A DNA stretch of 64,000 bases from Saprospiraceae bacterium (GTDB lineage Bacteria > Bacteroidota > Bacteroidia > Chitinophagales > Saprospiraceae), in NCBI GenBank assembly GCA_016714085.1, contig JADJNW010000001.1, positions 248,001-312,000 of the forward strand, read 5' to 3'. Each line of letters opens with the position of its first letter. Within the stretch, counting starts at the first letter, position 1. The notes below the pieces were generated by a model, which was given only the letters and a program-made list of their open reading frames with translations, was not told where the DNA came from and ran no database searches. A program made the position numbers and the translations under genes. Positions 26,162-36,672 of this stretch are shown here, in pieces.

Positions 26162-27580
26162 ATGATGCGTTTGAGGCGCTGGCATACGTCTTTGTACAAA
26201 CTGGCTGATTTTATTACGGCGATGCTCTCTTGGGCAGGTTTCTTTTTGTATCGTAAATACTTGGAAGGCAATACTTTTGATTGGAATATTCTAAGTGATC
26301 TCAACTTTTGGTACGGCATCGTACTCATCCCGACAGGCTGGGTTTTATTTTATTCTATTTTTGATTATTATAATGATATTTATCGGCTTTCGCGCTTTGC
26401 CACGCTCGCGCGTACGCTGTTATTGAGTTTCTTCGGTGTAATGTTTTTATTTTTTTCGCTCATTTTAGATGATTTTGTTACAAATTACACGACTTATTAT
26501 CGCTCTTTCTTTACACTCTTTATCATCCATTTTACACTCACGGCTACGGTTCGGATGGTCATTTTGACAAGAGCCAGTCGCAGGCTCAAGTCGGGAACAA
26601 TTACTTATAATACTTTAATTATTGGAGGCAATCATAATGCCGTAGAACTTTATAAAGATATTTCCGGGCGATCCAAAGGACTGGGACACAAATTTTTAGG
26701 TTTTATTGATACCAATGGAGATAGTAAAAATGAATTAAAAACTTATTTACCTAATCTCGGTAAAATTAATGATTTGGAAGCAGTTATTCACCAAGAATAT
26801 ATAGAAGAAGCGATCATTGCTATTGAAACTTCCGAACATAATAGACTTCGGGATATTTTAAATACATTATTTGATTTTGATAAGCAAGTCTTGGTGAAAA
26901 TTATTCCCGATATGTACGATATTCTGCTCGGCACGGTGAAGATGAACCACGTATATGGTGCGATTTTACTGGAGATTCGGCGGGAACTCATGCCCAAATG
27001 GCAACGCCTCATCAAAAGATTAATTGATATTGGAGTATCATTTTTATTATTAATATTACTTTCACCATTATATTTATATATCGCTTTACGTGTAAAGCTT
27101 TCTTCCGTTGGCCCTATTTTCTTTAAGCAAGACCGTATTGGCTTGAATGGGCAACCATTTAAAATTTATAAATTCCGCTCCATGTACACCGATGCGGAAA
27201 AGAATGGACCGCAGCTTTCTTATGATGGTGATAATCGCTGCACGCCCTGGGGCGCTACCATGCGCAAATGGCGCTTGGACGAACTCCCTCAATTCTGGAA
27301 TGTACTCAAAGGGGATATGAGCATTGTAGGGCCCCGCCCCGAACGCCAATATTATATCGATTTGATATCAAAACAAGATCCACATTATAAACATTTACTA
27401 AAAGTGCGCCCGGGTATTACTTCGTGGGGACAAGTGAAATACGGTTACGCTTCTGATGTAGAACAAATGCTTCAGCGCCTCAAATTTGATATTCTTTACA
27501 TCGAAAATATGTCGCTCGCGCTCGATTTTAAAATCATGTTTTACACGATTTTAGTGCTTTTGCAAGGAAAAGGTAAATAA
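26162..27580 (+). CDS. polyprenyl-phosphate sugar phosphotransferase (exopolysaccharide initiation)
   Basis: About 473 residues. The start at 26162 (MMRLRRWHTSLYKLADFITA) is chosen because the upstream in-frame ATG at 26087 would overlap the preceding gene by 34 bases. An N-terminal block of four or five transmembrane helices is followed by a CoA-binding-like Rossmann region (NTLIIGGNHNAVELYKDI) and the bacterial sugar transferase domain. That domain has KRLIDIGVSFLLLILLSPLY, FKQDRIGLNGQPFKIYKFRS, WRLDELPQFWNVLKGDMSIV and GPRPERQYY. It transfers a hexose-1-phosphate to undecaprenyl phosphate at the inner membrane to start a repeat unit. Confidence 0.93.
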   Translation: MMRLRRWHTSLYKLADFITAMLSWAGFFLYRKYLEGNTFDWNILSDLNFWYGIVLIPTGWVLFYSIFDYYNDIYRLSRFATLARTLLLSFFGVMFLFFSLILDDFVTNYTTYYRSFFTLFIIHFTLTATVRMVILTRASRRLKSGTITYNTLIIGGNHNAVELYKDISGRSKGLGHKFLGFIDTNGDSKNELKTYLPNLGKINDLEAVIHQEYIEEAIIAIETSEHNRLRDILNTLFDFDKQVLVKIIPDMYDILLGTVKMNHVYGAILLEIRRELMPKWQRLIKRLIDIGVSFLLLILLSPLYLYIALRVKLSSVGPIFFKQDRIGLNGQPFKIYKFRSMYTDAEKNGPQLSYDGDNRCTPWGATMRKWRLDELPQFWNVLKGDMSIVGPRPERQYYIDLISKQDPHYKHLLKVRPGITSWGQVKYGYASDVEQMLQRLKFDILYIENMSLALDFKIMFYTILVLLQGKGK

Positions 27581-27603
27581 TAAATGAGGAGTGGGCATTA
27601 TTG

Positions 27604-27693
27604 GAACACGGATGAACGCTAATGCAACTGATTAAGACTGATTTTTTTTAATCAATCCGTGAGAATCTGTCGAATTCGTAAAAATCCGTGTTC
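27604..27693. repeat. intergenic inverted repeat with CACGGAT words
   Basis: GAACACGGAT at 27604-27613 and ATCCGTGTTC at 27684-27693 are exact complements. The 70 bases between contain further related words (TGATTAAGACTGATT, AATCAATCCGT). This ACACGGAT-type pattern forms a long imperfect hairpin after the sugar transferase gene. Confidence 0.75.
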
Positions 27694-27824
27694 TATCATG
27701 CCAGTGCAGACTTTATTTCATTTAATTTATGCCCATCCCTCATATAATAAATAAAGCGACTCCTACTTCGCTAAACGCGAGGCTGCATCAATTGAATTCT
27801 TTACTTGATGCAGCCAATATTTTA

Positions 27825-28046
27825 TTATCCTACCTTTTTCGCTGTCTCGGCAGGTGTATTCATATTTTTGACACTTGCCTCTTTTTTATTTTTTTCAAAA
27901 GTAAGCCCAAACATAATACTCAAGAAAACCGGAAGCGCCAGCGTGGCGAGCCACCACTGCCCAATAAAACCGGCAACAATGACAATCAGCATCATCAAAT
28001 AAAAGCGAATGATGACCGTACCTATAGTCAAATTAAATACTTTCAT
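27825..28046 (-). CDS. small membrane protein
   Basis: 73 residues from the ATG at 28046. Two hydrophobic helices, VIIRFYLMMLIVIVAGFIG and WWLATLALPVFLSIMFGL, are followed by a charged tail (FEKNKKEASVKNMN). The pattern matches small two-helix inner-membrane proteins common in Bacteroidota. No function is known. Isolated, convergent with the sugar transferase gene. Confidence 0.7.
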   Translation of the reverse strand: MKVFNLTIGTVIIRFYLMMLIVIVAGFIGQWWLATLALPVFLSIMFGLTFEKNKKEASVKNMNTPAETAKKVG

Positions 28047-28489
28047 GGTCAACTGTTTTTGTTTGTTTATGATATTGTAAAATTAACATTTGACCTCTCT
28101 GTTATTGAATGACAAAAGTCAGGCATAGAAAGTGATTTTTGTCAATACGCCCGCTGTACAAGGGCTGGAGCTAATTGTAAGGAAGCCGACGAAAAAATAT
28201 TTTGAAAAAAACTTGCAAGTAAATCATGTTTGATAGTACATTTGGACAGAAAAAGTCGCCATCTTGACTTTAATCTTCATAATAGGCTGATAATCAATAC
28301 CAAAATTTTTCTTCCATTATTTTCTAATGAGCTTCCGATCTGCTATCGGATATAAGTGCTATCTATATTCAACCCTTTTGTAATACGATTCAATCTGTAA
28401 ATTATCAAGATATACATCAATAGTATTTCTAATACTATTATTGATTAACATTAATTCATTATTTATATAACTTAAATCCCGATTTGAAC
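28047..28489. other. gap before the haloperoxidase-like gene
   Basis: 443 AT-rich bases containing the promoters of the two divergent genes. No gene is visible. AGCTTCCGATCTGCTATCGG near 28328 contains a short palindrome of unknown meaning. Confidence 0.5.
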
Positions 28490-29847
28490 ATGGAGAAACA
28501 TTTACAAAAACTTTGGCTGGTAGCCGTTACCATTGGTTTATTGGTATTCGTTGGATGCCAAAATGAAGAAGATTTTTCCTTTGAATCTGCAACGGCTGAA
28601 GATTATGGTGCAGAAGTTGTACTTACCTGGAATCAAGTATTTTTTGATGTAGAACGCTACGCTGAAGGGTATCGCCCGGGCCCGGCACCTCGTGCCTTGG
28701 CTTATTTGGGACTTGCTGCTTATGAATCTACAGTATCGGCTATGCCCAAATATAATTCCATTGAAAGTATTTACAAATCGCAAGGTTTAGACATTCCTAA
28801 CCCGGAGCAAGGTATTAATTACCATTGGCCTACAGTTGTGAATGCTAGCTATGGCTATTTGATGAAGCGTTTCTTTCCGCACGTTTCGCCGGAGTTGCGT
28901 TTCAGAATTCAATCCACCGAGACTCAAGTTGACCTCAAAGCGTTGGAAGAAGTTCCAAGAGATTTATTTGAGCGTTCTAAGCGCTACGGACAATTGGTGG
29001 CAGAAGCAGTGTACAATTGGTCGGCCACCGATCCAATCGGTCACGAGGCATTCCGCAACGCCCGGCCTTCCACTTATGTGCCACCTACTGGCCCCGGCAA
29101 ATGGCAGCCAACTTATCCTGATAAAGGAGCAGCGCTGTTCCCAAGTTGGGGAGAGGCGCGTACCTTTGCAATTAGCGAGGGCGATAAATTATCTTTGCCT
29201 CCACTGGAGTTCAGTGAAGACGTGGGTTCTCCATTATACAAACAAGCCCAAGAAGTATTCAATAAAAATACGCCAGGTTTGAGCTATGAAGATCAATGGA
29301 TAGCTGAATTCTGGAGCGATGATGCCGTTGGGCTTACGTTTGCACCGCCTACTCGTTTTATGGCGATTGCCAATCAGGTTTTAAAAAATAAGGATGCGAG
29401 CCTTGATCTTGCACTTTTTACCGTCTTGAAAGTTGGTTTGGCGTTGAATGATGCGGGCGTAGCTTGCTGGTATTCAAAGTATTATTACAATATCGAACGC
29501 CCGGTGAGTTATATCCGTCGTGTAATGGAACTCGGCTGGGAGCCTCATTTATGGTTTTCACCAAGTTTTCCCGCGTACCCCTCTAGCACGCTACTTTCGG
29601 CGCAGCAGCCTCCGAAGTTTTATGCGATATTTTTGGCGAAAATTATGCAATGGTTGATCGTTCGCACGAAGGAAGAGTCGAATTTCTAGGAATTCCGCGC
29701 TCTTTCAAATCTTTCCGTGAAATGGCCGAGGAAAATGCATATTCGCGCGTCCCTCTAGGGGTGCATTTTAAAATGGATGCGGATGAAGGGGTGCGGCATG
29801 GTTATGCTATTGGCAGAAGAGTGAATGAATTGCCCTTGAAAAAATAA
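28490..29847 (+). CDS. vanadium-dependent haloperoxidase / PAP2-fold lipoprotein (two frameshifts)
   Basis: About 452 residues; the start at 28490 (MEKHLQKLWLVAVTIGLLVF) gives a lipobox VGC. The all-helical acid-phosphatase/haloperoxidase fold is shown by WNQVFFDVERYAEGYRPGPA, PRALAYLGLAAYES, SYIRRVMELGWEPHLWFSPS, the core FPAYPSSHATFGAAASEV, and AYSRVPLGVHFKMDADEGVR with the catalytic His. SSH replaces the usual SGH at the vanadate/phosphate site. Two lost bases (near 29583 and 29633) break the C-terminal third. It may oxidise halides with H2O2 or act as a phosphatase; the sequence does not decide. Confidence 0.88.
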
Positions 29848-29869
29848 TATCTGTTAATTTCTTTCTTTC

Positions 29870-29911
29870 AAGCTTGTTCGGAATCAAATTGTTCTGAACA
29901 AGCTTTTTTAT
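29870..29911 (+). terminator. Rho-independent terminator
   Basis: AAGCTTGTTC and GAACAAGCTT form a perfect ten-base stem with a 16-base loop, followed by TTTTTA. It lies 22 bases after the haloperoxidase-like stop codon. Confidence 0.88.
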
Positions 29912-30004
29912 TCTTTTTTGTTTCAAAATCCAAGGATAAATCTTCACAAATTTCTCATTTTGTGTTATTTTCACATCTCTTATTTCAAATTTTATTTTTA
30001 CAAT

Positions 30005-30757
30005 ATGCTGGATCAAATCGATATTGCCAAGGTTCTTTTTTTAGATATTGAAACCGTGCCCGGACAGCCCGATTATGAAGAATTGGATGACGAAATGCGA
30101 GAGCTTTGGTACATCAAAAGCCGCTCCATTGCTCGAAAGTCAGCGGATGAAATGGGCGAAGAAGAAGCCGCAGCCCTCTACTTTGACCGAGCCGGTATCT
30201 TCGCAGAATTTGGCAAGATCATTTGTATCTCGGTGGGCATTGTGCGACGCAATAGCGATGACAAGCGCCTCCATTTACGCTTAAAATCTTTTGCTGATGA
30301 GGATGAAGCAGAATTATTAAAAGGATTCAATGAATTGATCAATCAACATTATCCCGATCCAAATAAAAACTTTATTTGCGGTCATAATATTAAAGAATTT
30401 GATATTCCTTATATCTGTCGCCGACTGGTTGTCAATCAATTAGAATTTCCAGACCCCTTAAATATCGCCGGAAAGAAGCCCTGGGAAACCAAGCATTTAT
30501 TGGATACTATGGAATTGTGGAAGTTCGGTGATAATAAAAATTTTACTTCTTTGCGCTTGTTGGCCTCGCTACTTGGTTTTCCTTCACCCAAGGATGATAT
30601 GGATGGAAGCCAGGTGGGCTCTGTGTTTTGGGAAGAAAAAGACCTGGAGCGCATCGCGCATTATTGCGAAAAAGATGTGCTGGCCACGGTACAATTATTC
30701 TTGCGCTACCGCCGAATGCCCATTTTGCAAGAGGATCAGGTGCATCATGTGAAATAA
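30005..30757 (+). CDS. DnaQ-like 3'-5' exonuclease (PolB-exonuclease-like)
   Basis: 250 residues from the ATG at 30005, chosen because upstream in-frame sequence is AT-rich and unlike the family. DEDD nuclease motifs: DIETVPG (Exo I, Asp/Glu), GHNIKEFDIPY (Exo II, Asp) and HYCEKDVLATVQLF (Exo III, Asp). These fit the predicted 3'-5' exonuclease family related to the proofreading domain of B-family DNA polymerases, a cytoplasmic metal-dependent enzyme probably for DNA repair. It ends one base before the convergent DUF2207 gene. Confidence 0.9.
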   Translation: MLDQIDIAKVLFLDIETVPGQPDYEELDDEMRELWYIKSRSIARKSADEMGEEEAAALYFDRAGIFAEFGKIICISVGIVRRNSDDKRLHLRLKSFADEDEAELLKGFNELINQHYPDPNKNFICGHNIKEFDIPYICRRLVVNQLEFPDPLNIAGKKPWETKHLLDTMELWKFGDNKNFTSLRLLASLLGFPSPKDDMDGSQVGSVFWEEKDLERIAHYCEKDVLATVQLFLRYRRMPILQEDQVHHVK

Positions 30758-33156
30758 TTACCAACTGCTACCACCACCGCCGCCAAAACCGCCGCCCGAA
30801 AAGCCGCCGCCGCCAAAACTACTGCCACCACTGCCCGAAGAGGACGGCCGACTAGCAAAAGTATTGCCCATGTCGCGCATCGCGCCGCTCAGTTGATTCG
30901 TGAAAACATAGGCAGAGAAAGTATCGTGGCGAGGGCTATGGTACCAACTCGGAGGAGGTGCTGCCAGGGCTTCAAATTTCTTCGACCATTTTTCTACATG
31001 ATTAAAAACGATCGCGTAAGGCAAGGTTTTATCAAAATAATGCGGGTCTTCCTTTAGGAAAGCTTCCAGCCGTGGCAGTTCTGCATCTTTTATAAATAGC
31101 TAAAAACCAGCGAGTTTCTTATAAGCTTCTAAGCCCATAGGTGCTTTTTTCGGCATGATTCGTCCAAAAATAAATCCAAGAATCCCTGTTGCAAACAAAC
31201 CCAATCCTAACTCCGGCGAAGCAAAATCTTCTGCACCTAATTTAGCTAAAACGAATAAAATCAATCCAATACAACTCATAATAATCCCTAATACAATTAT
31301 AAAAACGCTCGCGCCACGCGTATAAGGCACGTAAAATGATTTTTGTTTGATCTCTTTTTCCAGCAATTTACGAGCCTCGTCCATCGTCTTGTAAAATTTA
31401 TTTTTTAAACTGCTGAGTGTCACCTCCTTACCTGGCTCGCCACTTGCGCCGAAGATACCATTGAACATTTTGCGTTCATATTTTGGAATATCATAAGGTA
31501 TCCTTTTATTTAATTTAAAAATATAATCATCTTTTTTCCAGATAGAATCCGTGCCGATTTCCTCAATTTCGATATATCCTTTCGCGCCCCAATAAGGAAT
31601 GAGCGCCAACAAATCCCTGTCGTGCAAATGATCGTCAATGAGAATACCCGCCTCCGAGGGCGGCACATCTTCCGGGGGATAATAATGCACCATTTTTGTA
31701 AAATCCTCGTCGCGGCCCCAGCGATTCCAGGCATAATACAGCCCCAGAAAGACCAGCATTGGCAAGAATAAAAATCGATTATTGAGCCAAAACAAGCGTA
31801 ATTCGTAGCCTGTTACATCTTCTGTAAAATAGGCTTCAGACACATACAGTCGGAAAGTCATTTTTTCCTGCGGTTGCAGAAAGGTCTGATTATCACCAAG
31901 ATCAGCATAGTAAGTTTGACTATTTAATTGCTGAATCCGCGCTTGCCGCAAAAAAGTTTCGCCATTATAAATATCAGATCTGAAAACGGTTTTATCCGCA
32001 TTTCCATCAGGAAATTCAATTTGAATACTGCTTTTCAAAACCGGCTCGTCAATTCCTTTATTAATCGGTACGAAAGCATAAGCAAGCAAATTCTCTGGCA
32101 CATCAGGAGATTCAAAAAAATTACCATACGTACGATACTTGATTTCAATGGTTCGCTCCTCCCCTACCGGCAAGTCGGAAATATCCAGACAAACGCTGGC
32201 AGACTGCATCGTACGGCATTTTTTGGTGCCTTTGACTTCAATTTTGGAAACGATATAACGCGATTGGTCGCCCATCCAATCCTTAATACTGGACTGTTGA
32301 TCAGCAATATACGGATATAAATAACGGGTAATATTTTCCATGCGCCGCACAGGCACGAGGGTATAAAGCTCGGTCACTTGGCGACGCCATTTTTTAATAT
32401 CTTTATATTTAATTCCTGATTTTTGAAATAAAATTTCTCCGCCATCACCGAAGGTGGAATCGGGGTTTGTAATAAAAAATCTTTCGGAAAAGTAAAACCA
32501 ATCGTCATGCCTTCATTAGCCTGCAATACAGCATTTGTTTTGCCGGAAAAAGATCGTCGATCGGTAAATTTCAAATCTGCATTTTGTGCCATAGAGCCGT
32601 AGCCGCCCGTTGCTACAAAAAAAACGGGTTGAGAAGCATAAGGCAAATTGTCATCCCAAGTCAGATCAAATGAAGCATTTTCAATCTGCGTATTCCAGTC
32701 TTGCCCAATGGTATTCCAGTATAATTCACTGTGATCTTCAAAAAAATTGATTGCATTATAAACTTTATATCGTATGACATAATGTTGCTTTCCATTGACA
32801 TATTCATCCGCGGAGCCGATCTTTACATATTCATAATAATCATCTTTACTTAATTCATATTCCCAATTTTCAACATCGATATTGGTGAGAAAAATTTTAA
32901 TCTCATCGTTCTCGCTGCGGAAAGGTCGCAAAGCCTCGCCGCCACGGCTGGCGTAGTATTTATAAGGGATAGAGCGAATAATACCATGCCGCTCTTCGGT
33001 AAACGTGAGGTCAATTGTTTCGGTCACTTCGATCACTGCGTCACGGTTGATGTGCATTTTTACATCATAATGATTAATAACAAATGCTTCCTGCGCAGGC
33101 AGATATAATATATCAATAAATAAGAATATGAGCAGAATCAGATGCTTCATGGGCAC
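30758..33156 (-). CDS. DUF2207 membrane protein (one frameshift, one in-frame stop)
   Basis: About 800 residues if one protein. The signal MKHLILLIFLFIDILYLPAQ precedes the DUF2207 N-terminal beta domain (VIEVTETIDLTFTEERHGII, RSIPYKY). An extra region of some 190 residues follows, then a helix FLFLPMLVFLGLYYAWNRWG, DVPPSEAGILIDD, two further helices (FIIVLGIIMSCIGLILF, LGLGLFATGILGFIF), and a Gly/Ser-rich tail ending GGGFGGGGGSSW. The first break, near 32390, is either a frameshift in an A-run or a GTGA start/stop overlap making two coupled genes. A TAG at 31100-31102 interrupts the same frame before LFIKDAELPRLEAFLKEDPH. It is paired with lemA, a common partnership. Confidence 0.82.
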
Positions 33157-33195
33157 TATTTTCTATGAATAACACTAAATGAATTTCGGCAATAA

Positions 33196-33756
33196 TTAAA
33201 ATTTCACTTGCACATTTCTAGCTTCTTCCGGGCTATCCAATTCAAAAAATGGACGCTTTTGGAAATTAAAAATGCTGGCAATAATCATTGAAGGGAAAGT
33301 TTCCACCTTATTGTTGAAATCGCGCACCGTCGCCTGGTAATAACGACGCGCCATTTGCAAATTGTCTTCTACTTCCATCAAGGCATTTTGCAGTTGCTGA
33401 AAATTCTCGCTGGCGCGCAATTCCGGGTAGCTCTCGGCAATCGCAAAAACGGATTTCAAAGCATTGGAAATCGCCCCTTGTGCTTGAGCCTGACCTTCCA
33501 CATCGCTTTGAGGTACTTGCAGCGCCGCATTCCGGGCCTGTACGAGCCGCTCAAAAGTCTCTTTCTCGTGCGTGGCATAGCCTTTTACCGTTTCTACAAG
33601 GTTGGGAATCAGGTCATAACGTCGCTTGAGTTGGATTTGAATGCCACCCCAGGCTTCGTCCAGTTTGTTGCGCAATTTGATAAAGCCATTGTACATTCCA
33701 ATAAGCCAAAGCGCCAATAGCGCAACGACAACGATAAGAATCAGAAAATAAGACAT
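33196..33756 (-). CDS. lemA: LemA-family protein
   Basis: 186 residues. An N-terminal transmembrane helix (MSYFLILIVVVALLALWLIG) is followed by the helical LemA domain with YNGFIKLRNKLDEAWGGIQI, QLKRRYDLIPNLVETVKGYA and AQGAISNALKSVFAIAESYP, and FPSMIIASIFNFQKRPFFEL near the end. Topology is a short periplasmic N-terminus and a cytoplasmic helical bundle. Function is unknown. It lies 39 bases upstream of the DUF2207 gene and is probably its operon leader. Confidence 0.95.
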   Translation of the reverse strand: MSYFLILIVVVALLALWLIGMYNGFIKLRNKLDEAWGGIQIQLKRRYDLIPNLVETVKGYATHEKETFERLVQARNAALQVPQSDVEGQAQAQGAISNALKSVFAIAESYPELRASENFQQLQNALMEVEDNLQMARRYYQATVRDFNNKVETFPSMIIASIFNFQKRPFFELDSPEEARNVQVKF

Positions 33757-33893
33757 AAACGTTGATTTTCGTGTTGATGATAATACCCAAATATAATTGA
33801 ATTTCAGTGCTTTTCCACAGATTTTATCGTCGAATATGGCTAAAAATTCGGCAGTTACTTTTACGATTTAAGTTTTTTTGTACTTTTAGCATA

Positions 33894-33998
33894 GTGTTTG
33901 GGTGTTACAGTGTTTTGGTGTTATAGTACCAAAACACCATAGTACAACAACATAGCACCATAGCACCATAACACTGAAAAACAATAGCACCAAAACAC
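33894..33998. repeat. palindromic spacer repeat, ACACCA family, copy 1
   Basis: A 105-base imperfect inverted repeat made of GTGTTTTGGTGTTATAGTAC in the left half and ACCAAAACACCATAG words in the right. It ends nine bases before the glgB ATG. Related spacers precede 41395 and 53933. Confidence 0.85.
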
Positions 33999-34007
33999 AA
34001 TCCGAAA

Positions 34008-35959
34008 ATGTCCAACGTAATCAATCACAGCCTATTAACTGATTTTGATGTTCATCTTTTCCGTCAAGGCAAGCATCATCGCATATATGAAAAACTCGGC
34101 AGCCACCTCACCGAAGTAGATGGTCAACAAGGAACATACTTTGCTGTTTGGGCGCCCAGCGCTAAGGCCGTTTCGGTCACTGGCAATTTTAATGGCTGGA
34201 ATAAAAATTCGCATCCTTTATCATCTCGCTGGGATAGCTCCGGCATTTGGGAAGGCTTTATTCGTGGCATTGGAAAAGGTGAATTATATAAATATAATGT
34301 CGGCGCACAAGATGGACGCAACCTTGCAAAAGGCGATCCCTTTGCTTTATTCTGGGAAATCCCGCCGAATACGGCTTCTATCGTTTGGGATTTGGATTAT
34401 GAATGGCAAGACGCAGATTGGATGCAGCAGCGCCGCGACCATGCGGGTTTAGATAAACCTTATTCTGTATATGAAGTGCATCTCGGCACCTGGAAGAAAA
34501 AGACTGGTGGCACGGAGTCATTGAATTACAGAGAGTTAGCCGAGGATTTTGTCGCTTATGTAAAAGAAATGGGCTTTACCCATGTAGAATTTTTGCCGGT
34601 GATGGAGCATCCTTATTTCCCGTCCTGGGGCTATCAGATTACAGGCTACTTCGCGCCGACAAGTCGCTTCGGTACACCGCAAGATTTTATGTACCTTATG
34701 GACAAGCTGCATCAAGCAGGCATTGGCGTTATCCTGGATTGGGTGCCTTCGCATTTTCCTTCCGATGCACATGGTTTGGCGGATTTTGACGGCACGCATT
34801 TGTACGAACACGCCGATCCGCGCAAAGGCTTTCATCCCGATTGGAAAAGTTATATTTTTAATTATGATCGCCACGAAGTACGTAGTTTCTTGATTTCCAA
34901 TGCTTTATTCTGGATGGGTATTTATCATGCCGATGGTTTGCGCGTGGATGCGGTGGCTTCGATGTTATATCTTGATTACTCTCGCAAATCAGATGAATGG
35001 ATTCCCAATATTTATGGCGGAAATGAAAATCTGGAAGCAATCTCTTTTTTAAAAGAATTTAATGAAGCTGTTTATCGGGAATATCCTGATGCAATGACAA
35101 TTGCGGAGGAGTCCACGGCGTGGTCAGGCGTGTCTCGCCCAGTGTTTACAGGTGGTTTGGGCTTCGGACAAAAATGGATGATGGGTTGGATGCACGATAC
35201 CTTGAATTATTTCAAAAACGACCCGGTGTATCGCCGTTATCATCATAATCAAATTACATTTAGTATTATTTATGCATTTAGTGAAAACTTTATGTTGCCG
35301 CTTTCACACGATGAAGTCGTGCATGGAAAAGGCTCGCTTATTCAGCGGATGCCCGGCGACGAATGGCAGCGCTTTGCTAATCTGCGCTTATTATTTGGTT
35401 ATATGTTTATGCATCCCGGCACAAAATTATTATTTATGGGTGGCGAATTTGCTCAAACCAGTGAATGGAATATCGAAAAAGGCTTGGAATGGTGGCTTAC
35501 AAAATTTGAGTATCATAAAGGAATGCAATCCTGGGTTAAAAATTAAATGAATATTATACAACAACGCCGGCATTATATCGCAAACAATTTTCGCCCGAAG
35601 GTTTTGAATGGATTGACTTGCACGACTATCAAAACAGCGTTTTAATATTCCTTCGCAAAGGCGATGAAACGGATAATCCGGTCGTTGTGGTATGTAATTT
35701 CACACCAATTGTTCGTGAAAATTATAAAGTTGGCTTGCCCAGCGGCGGCAATTGGAATGAAACATTAAACAGTGATCATAAAGAATTTGGAGGATCGGGT
35801 TTTCATGCGAATGCGGAATTAACGGCTACGGATGAAACCTGGCACGGCCGCGAGCATTTTGTAACGATTCATCTTCAGGCATTGAGTATCATCGTTTTAG
35901 AAAAACAAGGCGAAGCCAAGAAAAAACGCGGCCCAGCGAAGAAAGCTAAAAAAGCTTAA
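34008..35959 (+). CDS. glgB: 1,4-alpha-glucan branching enzyme (one frameshift)
   Basis: About 650 residues. It makes alpha-1,6 branches in glycogen (GH13 with CBM48). The N-terminal CBM48 has FAVWAPSAKAVSVTGNFNGW. The GH13 barrel has DWVPSHFP, DGLRVDAVASMLYLDYSR with the nucleophile Asp, AEESTAWSGVSRP with the acid Glu, and LPLSHDEVVHGKGSL with the transition-state Asp. A C-terminal beta domain ends in a Lys/Ala tail (KKKRGPAKKAKKA). A lost A near 35540 (WVKKLNEYYTTTPALYRKQF expected) splits the last quarter. No other glg gene is nearby. Confidence 0.95.
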
Positions 35960-35967
35960 TTACAAAC

Positions 35968-36663
35968 ATGATGCACGAATCGTTGCTGTTATTACACGGC
36001 GCATTGGGGAGCGCTGCGCAATTACAATCGCTGCAAGCATTGCTGTCAAAGCATTTTACGGTGTACACGCTTGATTTTAGTGGACACGGTGGCGAACCTT
36101 TCAAATCCGATTTTTCAATCGCAGCATTCGCAGATGAAGTGTTGAATTTTTTGGATGTAAACATTATAGAAAAAGTACATATTTTTGGTTATAGCATGGG
36201 CGGTTACGTCGCATTGCATTTAGCAAAATATTATCCTAATAAAATTGATAAAATCTTTACATTAGGTACAAAATTTGATTGGAATCCTGAAACGGCCGAG
36301 CGGGAAGTTAAAATGCTGAATCCCTTGAAAATAAAGGAAAAGATTCCCGCTTTCGCCAAAATATTAGCAGAAAGGCATCAGCCGAATGACTGGGAAGAAT
36401 TATTACATAAAACCGCAGATTTAATGCTTGATCTGGGCAATGGCAGTGCGCTCACAAAAGAAGATTTTACAAATATTAAACACCCTGTAATAATTGGCAT
36501 CGGCTCGGAAGATAATATGGTCACATTGGCGGAATCGCAAGCAATTGCAGCCATTTTACCGCATGGAAAATTATTATTATTTTCAAATTTTAAGCATCCT
36601 ATTGAGCAAATAGATGTAATAACTTTGGCGGATGCTATTGAATTATTTATAAAATCTGAATAA
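35968..36663 (+). CDS. alpha/beta hydrolase
   Basis: 231 residues. LLLLHGALGSAAQ is the oxyanion loop, GYSMGGYVALHLA the nucleophile elbow (Ser), and GIGSEDNMVT and FKHPIEQ supply the probable Asp and His. Cytoplasmic, no signal. The group is close to small esterases and MenH/BioH-like enzymes, so the substrate is unclear. It starts eight bases after glgB and ends nine before the ABC ATPase, so the genes are probably co-transcribed. Confidence 0.9.
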   Translation: MMHESLLLLHGALGSAAQLQSLQALLSKHFTVYTLDFSGHGGEPFKSDFSIAAFADEVLNFLDVNIIEKVHIFGYSMGGYVALHLAKYYPNKIDKIFTLGTKFDWNPETAEREVKMLNPLKIKEKIPAFAKILAERHQPNDWEELLHKTADLMLDLGNGSALTKEDFTNIKHPVIIGIGSEDNMVTLAESQAIAAILPHGKLLLFSNFKHPIEQIDVITLADAIELFIKSE

Positions 36664-36672
36664 TCCGAACTT

